64,000 nt of DNA from RHKX01 sp963839535 (lineage in GTDB: Bacteria > Actinomycetota > Thermoleophilia > Solirubrobacterales > 70-9). Shown here one piece after another: positions 1 to 6,856 of this stretch; position 1 is the stretch's first letter; each line of letters starts with the position of its first letter. The notes below the pieces were generated by a model that made no database searches, was not told the DNA's origin, and saw only the letters and a list, made by a program, of their open reading frames with translations. The position numbers were made by a program, and so were the translations under genes. The DNA lies in the NCBI GenBank assembly GCA_963839535.1, contig CAWIVF010000008.1, positions 252,536-316,535 of the forward strand, written 5' to 3'.

Positions 1-503
1 GGTGAGCTCCTGGCTGCGCGGCAGGTCGACGCGCATGCCGAGCAGGTCCGTCCCGGTCGAGGCGAGGATCTGGGCGAGCCCCGATGCCGCCTCGGGATCC
101 TCGCCCGCGATCACGTCGGGACGGCCGGCGCTCTCGAGCAGGACCATCGCCTCCATCAGGTCAGGGTCGGCGCCGTGCGCTCGCGCGGCGCGCTCGATCT
201 CCTCGCGCCAGGCGGCGGTCCGGCGGGCGCTGGCGAACACGCCGCCGGGGCTCTTCTCGTAGAGGACGTGGGAGTAGCCGAGCGTCGCCCGGTCGACGAA
301 GTCGTCGCTGCGCTCGGCCGAGAACGCGAAGGGGTCCTCGGATCCGCCGGGGCTGCGCTACGGCTCAGCGACCTCGGCCGGCGACGAGCGACCGGCTCGT
401 CCTCCTCGAAGACGCCGGCGACCCACAGCCCGGCCGCCGCCGCGAGCAGCAGCGCAGCCGCCACGGCGAGCCATCGCCATCCCCGCCCTGAGCCGGCCGG
501 CAC
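1..503 (-). CDS. Membrane-anchored SLT-type lytic transglycosylase, C-terminus off the window, frameshifted
   Basis: The start codon at 503 opens an N-terminus with one hydrophobic anchor (about residues 9-30, Ala/Leu-rich) ending in an acidic EEDEPV stretch. From about base 350 the conserved protein continues in another frame, with YSHVLYEKSPGGVFASARR and then an SLT (goose-lysozyme-like) core: the presumed catalytic Glu lies in LLESAGRPD and is followed by ASGLAQI, the G-L-x-Q-I motif of soluble lytic transglycosylases. Such enzymes cleave the glycan strands of peptidoglycan outside the membrane. It lies 5 bp downstream of spoIID on the same strand, so the two are probably cotranscribed for wall remodelling. 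The frame change is most likely a one-base error. The 3' end lies beyond base 1. Confidence 0.72.
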
Positions 504-508
504 CGGCG

Positions 509-1652
509 CTATCTCAGCTTCTTGAACTTGACCCAGGTGGAGCGCAGGCCAAGCCGCAGGCGCAGGTCGGAGCCCGTCACCTCGGTGTTGCCGTTCGAGC
601 CGACGACCTTCGCGTAGACGATCCGCGGCGAGACGCCGCGCTTGGTCACGTTGATCCCCTGGAGGCGGCCCTTGACCAGCTCGCCGAGCTTCGCCTGCAG
701 CTCGCGGCGCGTGTAGGTCTCCTTCCAGCGGTGGTCGGGGGACGCGTCGTCGTAGGGGTCGCGCACGCTCTCGAGATAGGGCTTCGGCTCAGCGCCGGGG
801 AAGCCGAACTCGACGTTCTCGGTGCGGCCGCCTGAGCTCGAGGAGAAGAACGCCGGGATCACGTCACCGCGATAGGTGAGGACCTCGAGCTTCGTCCGGC
901 GGACGGCCTTGTTGGTCGCGGCGGTCTCGGTCCGCAGACCACCGTAGACCTGGCTGCGGGTGTCGCTGTACTGGTCGAAGATCGTCGCCTCCGGAGTCGG
1001 TCGCGAGGGCGTAGCTGCGCGCCGCAACCGCCTGCGCCTCGAGCGCCGCATGGGGCCAGGAGGAGGGCATCTCGTTCGGGATCACGCCCTGGATGTAGTC
1101 GTCGAGGCTGACCTGGTTGACGACGTAGAGCTGGTCGTCGGCCGCGGCGGCTACGAAGTCCCCGCGGAAGGCCCCGTGGCCGCCGATCTGGATCGGGCCG
1201 CTGACGCCCTTGGCGACCAGCTTCGAGCCGCAGCCCGCGAGCTTCTTGCCGGTCGGACGCTCGAGCCGGACCTTGCCGCCGTTGCGCGAGGCGACGTAGG
1301 TCGACTTCGGCCGCAGGTCGAAGCCGCAGGCGCGCTTGGCGCCGGAGAAGGAGGCGTCGCCGCCGGTCGTGCCGAGGAGGACGCGAACGTGCTTGTTCGC
1401 GCGGAACTCGTCGAGTTCGGTGTGCTTGAAGTAGTGGGTGACGATCTTGCGGTAGTTCGCGCCGTGCTCGGCGTAGCCGTAGGCGCCCCACTGGCTCAGC
1501 CCGACGCCGTGGCCGTAGCCGTGGCCGAGAAGGCGGAACTTCGTCGCGGCCTCGGCCGCGGAGGAGAACAGCAGCAGCGCGGCGATCGCGAGGAGGGGCA
1601 GGGCCCAGCGCGAGCGATGGCTTCTGCGGAGTTGAGGCTGGTGGCTGCTCAT
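509..1652 (-). CDS. spoIID: SpoIID/LytB domain amidase-enhancer-like cell-wall protein, frameshifted
   Basis: The ATG at 1652 starts a signal/anchor segment (about residues 16-36) followed by GHGYGHGVGLSQWGAYG at 43-59, the His/Gln-rich signature of actinobacterial SpoIID/LytB proteins. A second hallmark, VIPNEMPSSWP, holds the likely catalytic Glu193, and EAQAVAARSYALAT follows it. SpoIID enzymes are lytic transglycosylases that act on denuded glycan strands; in non-sporulating actinobacteria they are thought to remodel the wall. At about 1000 the protein jumps frame (ALAT into TPEATIFDQYSDTRSQVYGG), consistent with one extra base, and then runs to the stop at 509. Full length is about 380 residues. 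The neighbouring SLT transglycosylase supports a wall role. Confidence 0.85.
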
Positions 1653-1769
1653 CGGTGATGCCGCGCCGGAGGACGCGGCTGGTCGCTCCCCCTTCGACGT
1701 CCCCTTCAAACCGCCTTGGCCGACCGAGTTGCGGCAAGGCCCGTTGCAATTCCGGCTCCCCGGGCCCGC

Positions 1770-1796
1770 TTGCCGGAGAGCGCCCGCGGGTAGTGT
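1770..1796 (+). promoter_or_regulatory. Possible promoter for the aldehyde dehydrogenase gene
   Basis: In the 196-bp gap between the divergent spoIID and aldehyde dehydrogenase starts, TTGCCG (1770-1775) is followed after 15 bases by TAGTGT (1791-1796). The spacer is short for a sigma70 promoter, so only the -10-like element is moderately convincing. Nothing else recognisable lies in this gap. Confidence 0.3.
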
Positions 1797-1848
1797 GGAT
1801 CGCGAGGGCCCGACCCCGGGCGAGCGCGGAGATGGGAGAGCGATCCAG

Positions 1849-3312
1849 TTGAGCAGCACGGACGAGAAGGCGGCCATCGACGGAGTCGAGAAGCGGCTCC
1901 TGATCGGCGGCGAGTGGCGCGACGCGAGCGGCGGGGAGACGTTCGCCGTCGAGGACCCCTCGACCGGCGAGACCCTCTGCGAGATCGCCGACGCCACCCC
2001 CGAGGACGCGCAGGCCGCGATGGACGCGGCCGCCGACGCGCAGGCCGAGTGGGCCGCGAGCGCGCCCAACGACCGCTCCGAGATCCTCCACTCCGCGTTC
2101 CGCGCGATCGCCGACAACGCCGACGAGATGGCACTGCTGATGACGCTCGAGATGGGCAAGTCCGTCAAGGAGTCGAAGGCCGAGCTCACCTACGCCGCCG
2201 AGTTCTTCCGCTGGAACGCGGGCGAGGCGCTGCGGACGGAGGGCTATTACAAGCCGGCCGGCAACGGCGCCGGACGGGTGCTGGTCATGCGCCAGCCCGT
2301 CGGCCCCTGCTACTTCATCACCCCCTGGAACTTCCCGACCGCGATGGGGACCCGCAAGATCGGCCCGGCCATCGCCGCCGGCTGCACGATGGTGATCAAG
2401 CCGGCGCAGAAGACGCCGCTCTCGATGCTGCGGCTCGCGCAGCTCCTGCGGGAGTGCGGCCTCCCCGACGGAGTCCTCAACGTCGTCACGAGCTCGTCCT
2501 CGAGCGACGTCTCCGAGCCGGTCATCGGCGACCCCCGGCTCCGCAAGCTCTCCTTCACCGGCTCCACCGAGGTCGGCCAGAAGCTGATCGAGCAGTCGGC
2601 CGGGAGCATCCTCAAGGTCTCGATGGAGCTCGGCGGCAACGCGCCCTTCGTCGTCTTCGAGGACGCCGACCTCGAGGCCGCGGTCGAGGGGGCGATGATC
2701 GCGAAGATGCGCAACGGCGGCGAGGCCTGCACCTCGGCGAACCGCTTCCACGTGCACGAGTCCGTGGCGGAGGAGTTCGCCGAGAGGTTCGCCGAGAAGA
2801 TGCGCGGGATCGGCGTCGGTCGCGGCACCGAGGAGGGCAACGATCTCGGCCCCCTGATCGACGACGAGCAGCGCTCGAAGGTCGCCGAGCTGGTCGACGA
2901 CGCGGTCGAGCGCGGTGCGAAGGCCGTCGTCGGCGGCTCCAAGGTCGACGGCGCCGGCTACTTCTACGAGCCCACCGTCCTCACCGAGGTCCCCGACGAC
3001 GCGCGGCTGCTGCAGGAGGAGATCTTCGGCCCCGTCGCCCCGATCAGGACGTTCTCAACGGAGGAGGAGGCGATCGAGGCCGCCAACGACACCGAGTACG
3101 GGCTCGTCGCCTACGTCTTCACGCAGGACATCAAGCGGGCGCTGCGGGTCTGCGAGGCCCTGGAGACCGGGATGATCGGCCTCAACCAGGGCATGGTCTC
3201 CAACGCCGGAGCCCCGTTCGGCGGCGTCAAGGCATCCGGGATCGGCCGCGAGGGCGGCAACGAGGGAATCCACGAGTACCTCGAGACGAAGTACGTCGCC
3301 GTCAACCTCTGA
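1849..3312 (+). CDS. gabD: NAD(P)+-dependent aldehyde dehydrogenase, succinate-semialdehyde dehydrogenase-like
   Basis: A 487-residue ALDH-superfamily enzyme oxidising an aldehyde to the acid with NAD(P)+. The chosen start is TTG 1849, preceded by GGAGAG about 10 bases upstream; the longer open frame upstream lacks ALDH similarity. Visible motifs are the cofactor-site segment YFITPWNFPTAMGTRKIGPA, the general base Glu260 in SMELGGNAPF and the nucleophile Cys294 in NGGEACTSANR, where GEAC replaces the more usual GQxC. The C-terminal PFGGVKASGIGREGG motif is typical of GabD-type succinate-semialdehyde dehydrogenases. The substrate is inferred from overall resemblance only; no GABA-pathway genes lie nearby. 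It ends 5 bp from the convergent msrA. Confidence 0.88.
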   Translation: MSSTDEKAAIDGVEKRLLIGGEWRDASGGETFAVEDPSTGETLCEIADATPEDAQAAMDAAADAQAEWAASAPNDRSEILHSAFRAIADNADEMALLMTLEMGKSVKESKAELTYAAEFFRWNAGEALRTEGYYKPAGNGAGRVLVMRQPVGPCYFITPWNFPTAMGTRKIGPAIAAGCTMVIKPAQKTPLSMLRLAQLLRECGLPDGVLNVVTSSSSSDVSEPVIGDPRLRKLSFTGSTEVGQKLIEQSAGSILKVSMELGGNAPFVVFEDADLEAAVEGAMIAKMRNGGEACTSANRFHVHESVAEEFAERFAEKMRGIGVGRGTEEGNDLGPLIDDEQRSKVAELVDDAVERGAKAVVGGSKVDGAGYFYEPTVLTEVPDDARLLQEEIFGPVAPIRTFSTEEEAIEAANDTEYGLVAYVFTQDIKRALRVCEALETGMIGLNQGMVSNAGAPFGGVKASGIGREGGNEGIHEYLETKYVAVNL

Positions 3313-3317
3313 CGGCG

Positions 3318-3827
3318 CTAGCGGCCGAGCAGCTGGCCGAGCAGCCCGCCTGAACGGCGCTGCTCGAGGTAGCACTGGTGGTACTCCTCGGCCCGCCAGA
3401 ACCCGGTGGCCGGCTCGATCAGCGTGGCGATCGGCTGGCTGTGGCGGGACTGCTGCCGCTCCTTCGAAGCCTCCGCCGCGGCGACCTGCTCGGGCGTGTG
3501 GGTGAAGATCACCGTCCGGTACTGATCGCCCACGTCGGGGCCCTGCCGGTTGACCTGAGTCGGGTCGTGCATGTCCCAGAAGAGGTCGAGCAGCTCGTCG
3601 TAGGAGATGCGCGCGGGGTCGTAGGTGACCTGGACGACCTCGGCGTGGCCGGTGCGCCCGGTGCACACCTGCTCGTAGGTCGGGTTGTCGACGTGGCCGC
3701 CCTCGTACCCGACAGCGGTGTCGACGACTCCCTCGACCTTGCGGTACTCCATCTCCGGCTTCCAGAAGCATCCGGCGCCGAAGGTCGCCTTCTCCGTGGG
3801 CCCCTCGAACGTCTCGATCTCGGTCAT
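3318..3827 (-). CDS. msrA: Peptide-methionine (S)-S-oxide reductase MsrA
   Basis: A 169-residue protein that reduces methionine-S-sulfoxide in proteins or free methionine, using thioredoxin as the usual reductant. The ATG at 3827 follows an AAAGGAAGG ribosome site. The catalytic Cys20 sits in GAGCFW, followed by the family pattern VVDTAVGYEGGHVDNPTYEQVCTG split over residues about 34-57, then GHAEVVQVTYDP and DQYRTVIF. The residues after GCFW (KPEMEYRK) depart from the usual GVE pattern, and YHQCYL near the C-terminus carries an extra Cys that could serve as resolving residue. It is a single gene, convergent with the aldehyde dehydrogenase. Confidence 0.93.
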   Translation of the reverse strand: MTEIETFEGPTEKATFGAGCFWKPEMEYRKVEGVVDTAVGYEGGHVDNPTYEQVCTGRTGHAEVVQVTYDPARISYDELLDLFWDMHDPTQVNRQGPDVGDQYRTVIFTHTPEQVAAAEASKERQQSRHSQPIATLIEPATGFWRAEEYHQCYLEQRRSGGLLGQLLGR

Positions 3828-3930
3828 CGCCTTCCTTTCATCGGGTCCGCCGATGATGACAGCCGTCGGTTGCCGGTCGAGGGGCTCAAGTCCGACCCTC
3901 CCCCGCGCCGATGGGGTGGCGGAGGGAAAG

Positions 3931-4239
3931 ATGTACCTGCTCGATTTCGTCAACCACGTCCGCCGGGCCCAGGGCTGCGAGGACCTCGATCAGCTCCCCG
4001 CCCCGGGGGCCGACGGCTCCACGCCGCTCGAGCTGGCGATGGGCTGCCGCCTCGAGCCGGGGATCATGCGGCTGGCGAGCCCGCAGGCCGCTGCCGCGGT
4101 CGCCGACGCGACCGGCCTCCGGGTCAGCACCGATCGCGTGTCGGTCTCGCTGCCCGCGGAGCTGATCTCACATTCCGACGCGGTCCACGCTTCGCGCCAG
4201 GACCTGCGTTACCGCTCCGCCTCGCTCAGCTACTCGTAG
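3931..4239 (+). CDS. Small hypothetical protein, 102 aa
   Basis: The ATG at 3931 is preceded by GGAGG with about 5 bases spacing, which argues for a translated gene. The protein begins MYLLDFVNHVRRAQ and contains one alternating helix region rich in Ala (ASPQAAAAVADATGL), with no signal peptide, membrane segment or recognised motif. The end overlaps the tail of the convergent fumC by about 10 bp. I do not recognise a family. The good ribosome site and the msrA-divergent position are the only support, so a lineage-specific cytoplasmic protein is the safest description. Confidence 0.55.
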   Translation: MYLLDFVNHVRRAQGCEDLDQLPAPGADGSTPLELAMGCRLEPGIMRLASPQAAAAVADATGLRVSTDRVSVSLPAELISHSDAVHASRQDLRYRSASLSYS

Positions 4240-5624
4240 GCGATGAAGCGCGGCCGCGGGTTCAGGTCGAGGACCTCGTGCGGGCGGGCCATCTTCGCGT
4301 GGTCCAGCGCCTCGTCGAGCGTCGCGTCGTCGACGCCGAGCTCACGCGCGACCTCACGCAGCGGCCGGCCCGAGTCGGCGGCGGTCTTGACGATCTCGGC
4401 CGCCTTGTCGTAGCCGATGAAGGGGTTGAGCGCGGTGGCCGTCGCCAGCGTGCCCTCGGCGGCGGCGGCGCAGGCCTCCTCGTTGGCCTCGACGCCCTGG
4501 ATCACCTTCTCGTCGAGCAGGCGGCACGCGGCGGCGAGGAGCTTGATTGAGTCGAGCAGGTTGCGCGCGATCAGCGGCACCCGCACGTTCAGCTCGAACT
4601 GGCCCTGCGAGCCCGCGAGGGAGATCGCGGCGTCGTTGCCGATCACCTGGTCGCCGACCTGGATCGTCACCTCGGGGATCACCGGGTTGACCTTGCCGGG
4701 CATGATCGAGGAGCCCTTCTGGAGCTCCGGCAGGCGCAGCTCGGCGAGCCCGACGCGCGGTCCCGAGCCCATCAGCGCGAGGTCGTTGGCGATCTTGATC
4801 AGGGACACCGCCACCACCTTGAGCGCGCCCGAGAGCTCGACGAGCGAGTCGCGGTTGGCCTGCGCCTCGAAGGCGTCGAGGGGGCCGGAGATCTCGAGGC
4901 CGGAGTCGGCGGCGAGCTTCTCGCGCACCCCGGCGGCGAAGTCGGGATGGGTGTTGAGGCCGGTGCCGGTGGCGGTGCCGCCGAGCGGGATCTGGCCGAC
5001 CCGCTCGAGCGTCGCCCGGACCCTGTCGACGCCGAGCCGCAGCTGGGCGGCGTAGCCGCCGAACTCCTGACCGAGCGTCACCGGGACGGCGTCCATCAGG
5101 TGGGTCCGGCCGGCCTTGACGATGTCGGCGAAGGCCTTCTCCTTCTCCTCGAGCGCGCCCGCGAGCGCCTCCATCGCGGGCAGCAGGTCCCCGGTGACCT
5201 CGCCGAGCGCGGCGAGGTGGACGGCCGACGGGAAGACGTCGTTGGACGACTGCCCCATGTTCACGTGGTCGTTGCGGTGGACGTTCTCGCCGGCGAGGTT
5301 GGCGATCACCTCGTTGGCGTTCATGTTCGAGGAGGTGCCCGAGCCGGTCTGGAACACGTCGACGGGGAACTGGTCGTCGTACTCGCCGCGGCCGATCGCG
5401 TCGCCCGCCTCGCCGATCTTCTCGGCGATGTCAGCGTCGAGCAGGCCGAGCTCGCCGTTGGTGCGAGCGGCGGCGGCCTTGATCCGGCCGAGCCAGTGGA
5501 CGACCGGCGCCGGGATCGGGTGACCGGAGACGGGGAAGTTGGCGACCGCCTTGTCGGTCTCGCCACCCCAGAGCTTGTCCTCGTCGCTGGTGGGGAAGGT
5601 CCGTCGCTCGGTTGCTTCTGGCAC
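4230..5624 (-). CDS. fumC: Fumarate hydratase class II
   Basis: A 464-residue class II (iron-independent) fumarase interconverting fumarate and L-malate in the TCA cycle. The GTG at 5624 is preferred because VPEATERRTFPTSDEDKLWGGET matches the usual FumC N-terminus and gives the family length. Key motifs are GSGTSSNMNANEVIANLA, the second-site TGTGLNTHPDF, and the superfamily signature GSSIMPGKVNP at about 304-314 carrying the catalytic serine loop. The frame is open further upstream and carries the end of the split-barrel protein encoded before it, so the two genes are very close or coupled. A partial copy of the first 50 codons and upstream DNA lies at about 6628-6823. Confidence 0.95.
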   Translation of the reverse strand: MPEATERRTFPTSDEDKLWGGETDKAVANFPVSGHPIPAPVVHWLGRIKAAAARTNGELGLLDADIAEKIGEAGDAIGRGEYDDQFPVDVFQTGSGTSSNMNANEVIANLAGENVHRNDHVNMGQSSNDVFPSAVHLAALGEVTGDLLPAMEALAGALEEKEKAFADIVKAGRTHLMDAVPVTLGQEFGGYAAQLRLGVDRVRATLERVGQIPLGGTATGTGLNTHPDFAAGVREKLAADSGLEISGPLDAFEAQANRDSLVELSGALKVVAVSLIKIANDLALMGSGPRVGLAELRLPELQKGSSIMPGKVNPVIPEVTIQVGDQVIGNDAAISLAGSQGQFELNVRVPLIARNLLDSIKLLAAACRLLDEKVIQGVEANEEACAAAAEGTLATATALNPFIGYDKAAEIVKTAADSGRPLREVARELGVDDATLDEALDHAKMARPHEVLDLNPRPRFIAYE

Positions 5625-5665
5625 TCGGGGTCTCCGTTTCGTCTCGATTCGCGGTGGCCCTGAGG

Positions 5666-6148
5666 CTATCTGGTCAGCGGCGCTCTGCCCGGCGGGGACC
5701 ACCTCGATGTAGCGGGCGGGGGCGTCGCCGATCGCTCGCTTGTAGGCACGCCGGACGAGCCCGAAGTTCGCCTGGATCGCCCGCTCGGCGACCTCCTCCT
5801 CCGCCGCCGGGAGGATCCGCGCCTGCCCCGCGACGGGCGGGCCGACCGGCTCAGCCCCTTGGGATTGCAGGGCGCCACGAGGACGTCCGCGCGCCGGCGG
5901 ATGCGTCGCAGCTTGTAGCTGTCCTCGAGCGTCCTGAAGTAGAGGCGACCGCCGCTCAGCCCGAACCAGACGGGCGTCGAGACGGCTGAGCCGTCGCGCT
6001 TGTAGGAGACGACCGCGCAGTAGCGGTGGCCCTCCAACCCATCCAGCCCCCGCTCGGGGGATGCAGCCGTCAGCTCCGCGGCGGCGTCGCGGGTGATGTG
6101 CGGGTAGAGCTTGTAGGTGGCTCGGCTGAAGCGCTCGCTCAGCGTCAT
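5666..6148 (-). CDS. PPOX-class (split beta-barrel) F420/FMN-dependent oxidoreductase, frameshifted
   Basis: Starting at ATG 6148 (MTLSERFSRATYKLYPHITR), the protein shows the split-barrel pattern of the PPOX/F420-binding family: GHRYCAVVSYKRDGSAVSTPVWFGL, then GRLYFRTLEDSYKLRRIRRR and DVLVAPCNPKG. At about 5857 the frame changes and the rest reads PPVAGQARILPAAEEEVAERA and RAIGDAPARYIEVVP, the normal end of this family. In that frame no stop occurs before fumC, so either another indel exists or the two proteins are joined; an error is more likely. Family members reduce substrates with F420H2 or FMN. The divergent TetR gene and a palindrome between them suggest local repression. Confidence 0.75.
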   Translation of the reverse strand: MTLSERFSRATYKLYPHITRDAAAELTAASPERGLDGLEGHRYCAVVSYKRDGSAVSTPVWFGLSGGRLYFRTLEDSYKLRRIRRRADVLVAPCNPKGLSRSARPSRGRRGSSRRRRRRSPSGRSRRTSGSSGVPTSERSATPPPATSRWSPPGRAPLTR

Positions 6149-6175
6149 CTGGTTCGATCCTCCTCGGGCTGCGAT

Positions 6176-6227
6176 CTTGTCATTGCCAAGATAGCCTCCA
6201 GGCCGGTATCTTGTCAATGAAGACAAG
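6176..6227. promoter_or_regulatory. Paired palindromic operator between PPOX gene and tetR
   Basis: The 93-bp divergent gap holds CTTGTCATTGCCAAGATA (6176-6193) and, inverted, TATCTTGTCAATGA (6207-6220) extended by AGACAAG (6221-6227). The right element contains the perfect inverted repeat CTTGTC-N6-GACAAG (6210-6227). The two elements are near reverse complements of one another, so a dimeric TetR could bind twice and cover both gene starts. This is the expected arrangement for autoregulated TetR control of the divergent oxidoreductase. Confidence 0.6.
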
Positions 6228-6241
6228 TTCGTCCTTCTCCG

Positions 6242-6633
6242 ATGTCCCGCCCAACCCCCACCCGCAGCACCTACCACCACGGCGACCTGCGCCGCACGGT
6301 CCTCGCGGGGGCGCTCGCCGAGATCGAGGCGCACGGCCGACCGCGATGAGCCTGCGCTCGATCGCCAAGCGTGCCGGCGTCTCCCACTCCGCTCCCCAGC
6401 ACCACTTCGGCGACAAGCGCGGGTTGCTCAGCGCGATCGCGGCGGAGGGCTACGGCCTGCTCGCCGACGCGACCCAGTCCGCCTGGGACGAGCGGCACGA
6501 GGTGCTCGACGTGGGCATGGCCTACGTCGGCTTCGCGATCTCGAACCGACCGCACTTCGAGGTCATGTTCCGGCCGGAGTCTGCACCGAGGAGGCCGAGT
6601 TCACCGCCGGTGCGACCGCGGCCGCGACCTTGA
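6242..6633 (+). CDS. TetR/AcrR family transcriptional regulator, frameshifted, 3' end run into fumC-like DNA
   Basis: The ATG at 6242 begins MSRPTPTRSTYHHGDLRRTVLAG, a typical TetR first helix. The frame breaks near 6338 and resumes as MSLRSIAKRAGVSHSAPQHH and FGDKRGLLSAIAAEGYGLL, the complete helix-turn-helix. The ligand domain begins (MAYVGFAISNRPHFEVMFRPE) but stops resembling TetR soon after, close to where DNA identical to the fumC start begins (about 6628). The gene may therefore be truncated at its 3' end or be joined to a copied segment. It is divergent from the PPOX-type gene and has a palindrome directly upstream, so it probably represses that gene and itself. Confidence 0.65.
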
Positions 6634-6823
6634 TCCGGCCGAGACATTGGACGACCGGCGCCGGGATCGGGTGGCGCCGAGACGGGGAAGTTGGCGACCG
6701 CCTTGTCGGTCTCGCCACCCCAGAGCTTGTCCTCGTCGCTGGTGGGGAAGGTCCGTCGCTCGGTTGCTTCTGGCACTCGGGGTCTCCGTTTCGTCTCGCT
6801 TGGCTTCGTGCTGAGGCTATCTG
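6628..6823 (-). pseudogene. Partial duplicate of the fumC 5' end and upstream region
   Basis: Bases 6679-6798 are identical over 120 bp to 5527-5646, the fumC start region. The similarity continues outward at lower identity to about 6628 on one side, and to CTGAGGCTATCTG (6811-6823, equal to 5660-5672) on the other. The fragment encodes the FumC N-terminus VPEATERRTFPTSDEDKLWGG in the same orientation, then degenerates within about 50 codons. It cannot make fumarase. It sits immediately before the ileS promoter and after the damaged tetR. It is either a recent segmental duplication or an assembly artefact. Confidence 0.8.
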
Positions 6824-6839
6824 CGCCAACAGCCACACC

Positions 6840-6845
6840 TAGAAT
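6840..6845 (+). promoter_or_regulatory. -10-like element for ileS
   Basis: TAGAAT lies 11 bases before the ileS ATG with no Shine-Dalgarno sequence between, implying a leader of about 5 bases or none. No T-box leader can be fitted in the short space after the fumC-like fragment. Confidence 0.5.
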
Positions 6846-6856
6846 CCTCCGCCCCC

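Noticed and set aside
6600..6856. A T-box riboswitch before ileS
   Set aside because: Actinobacterial ileS genes often have one, but the upstream 230 bp are a copy of the fumC start, and the remaining 17 bases cannot form it.
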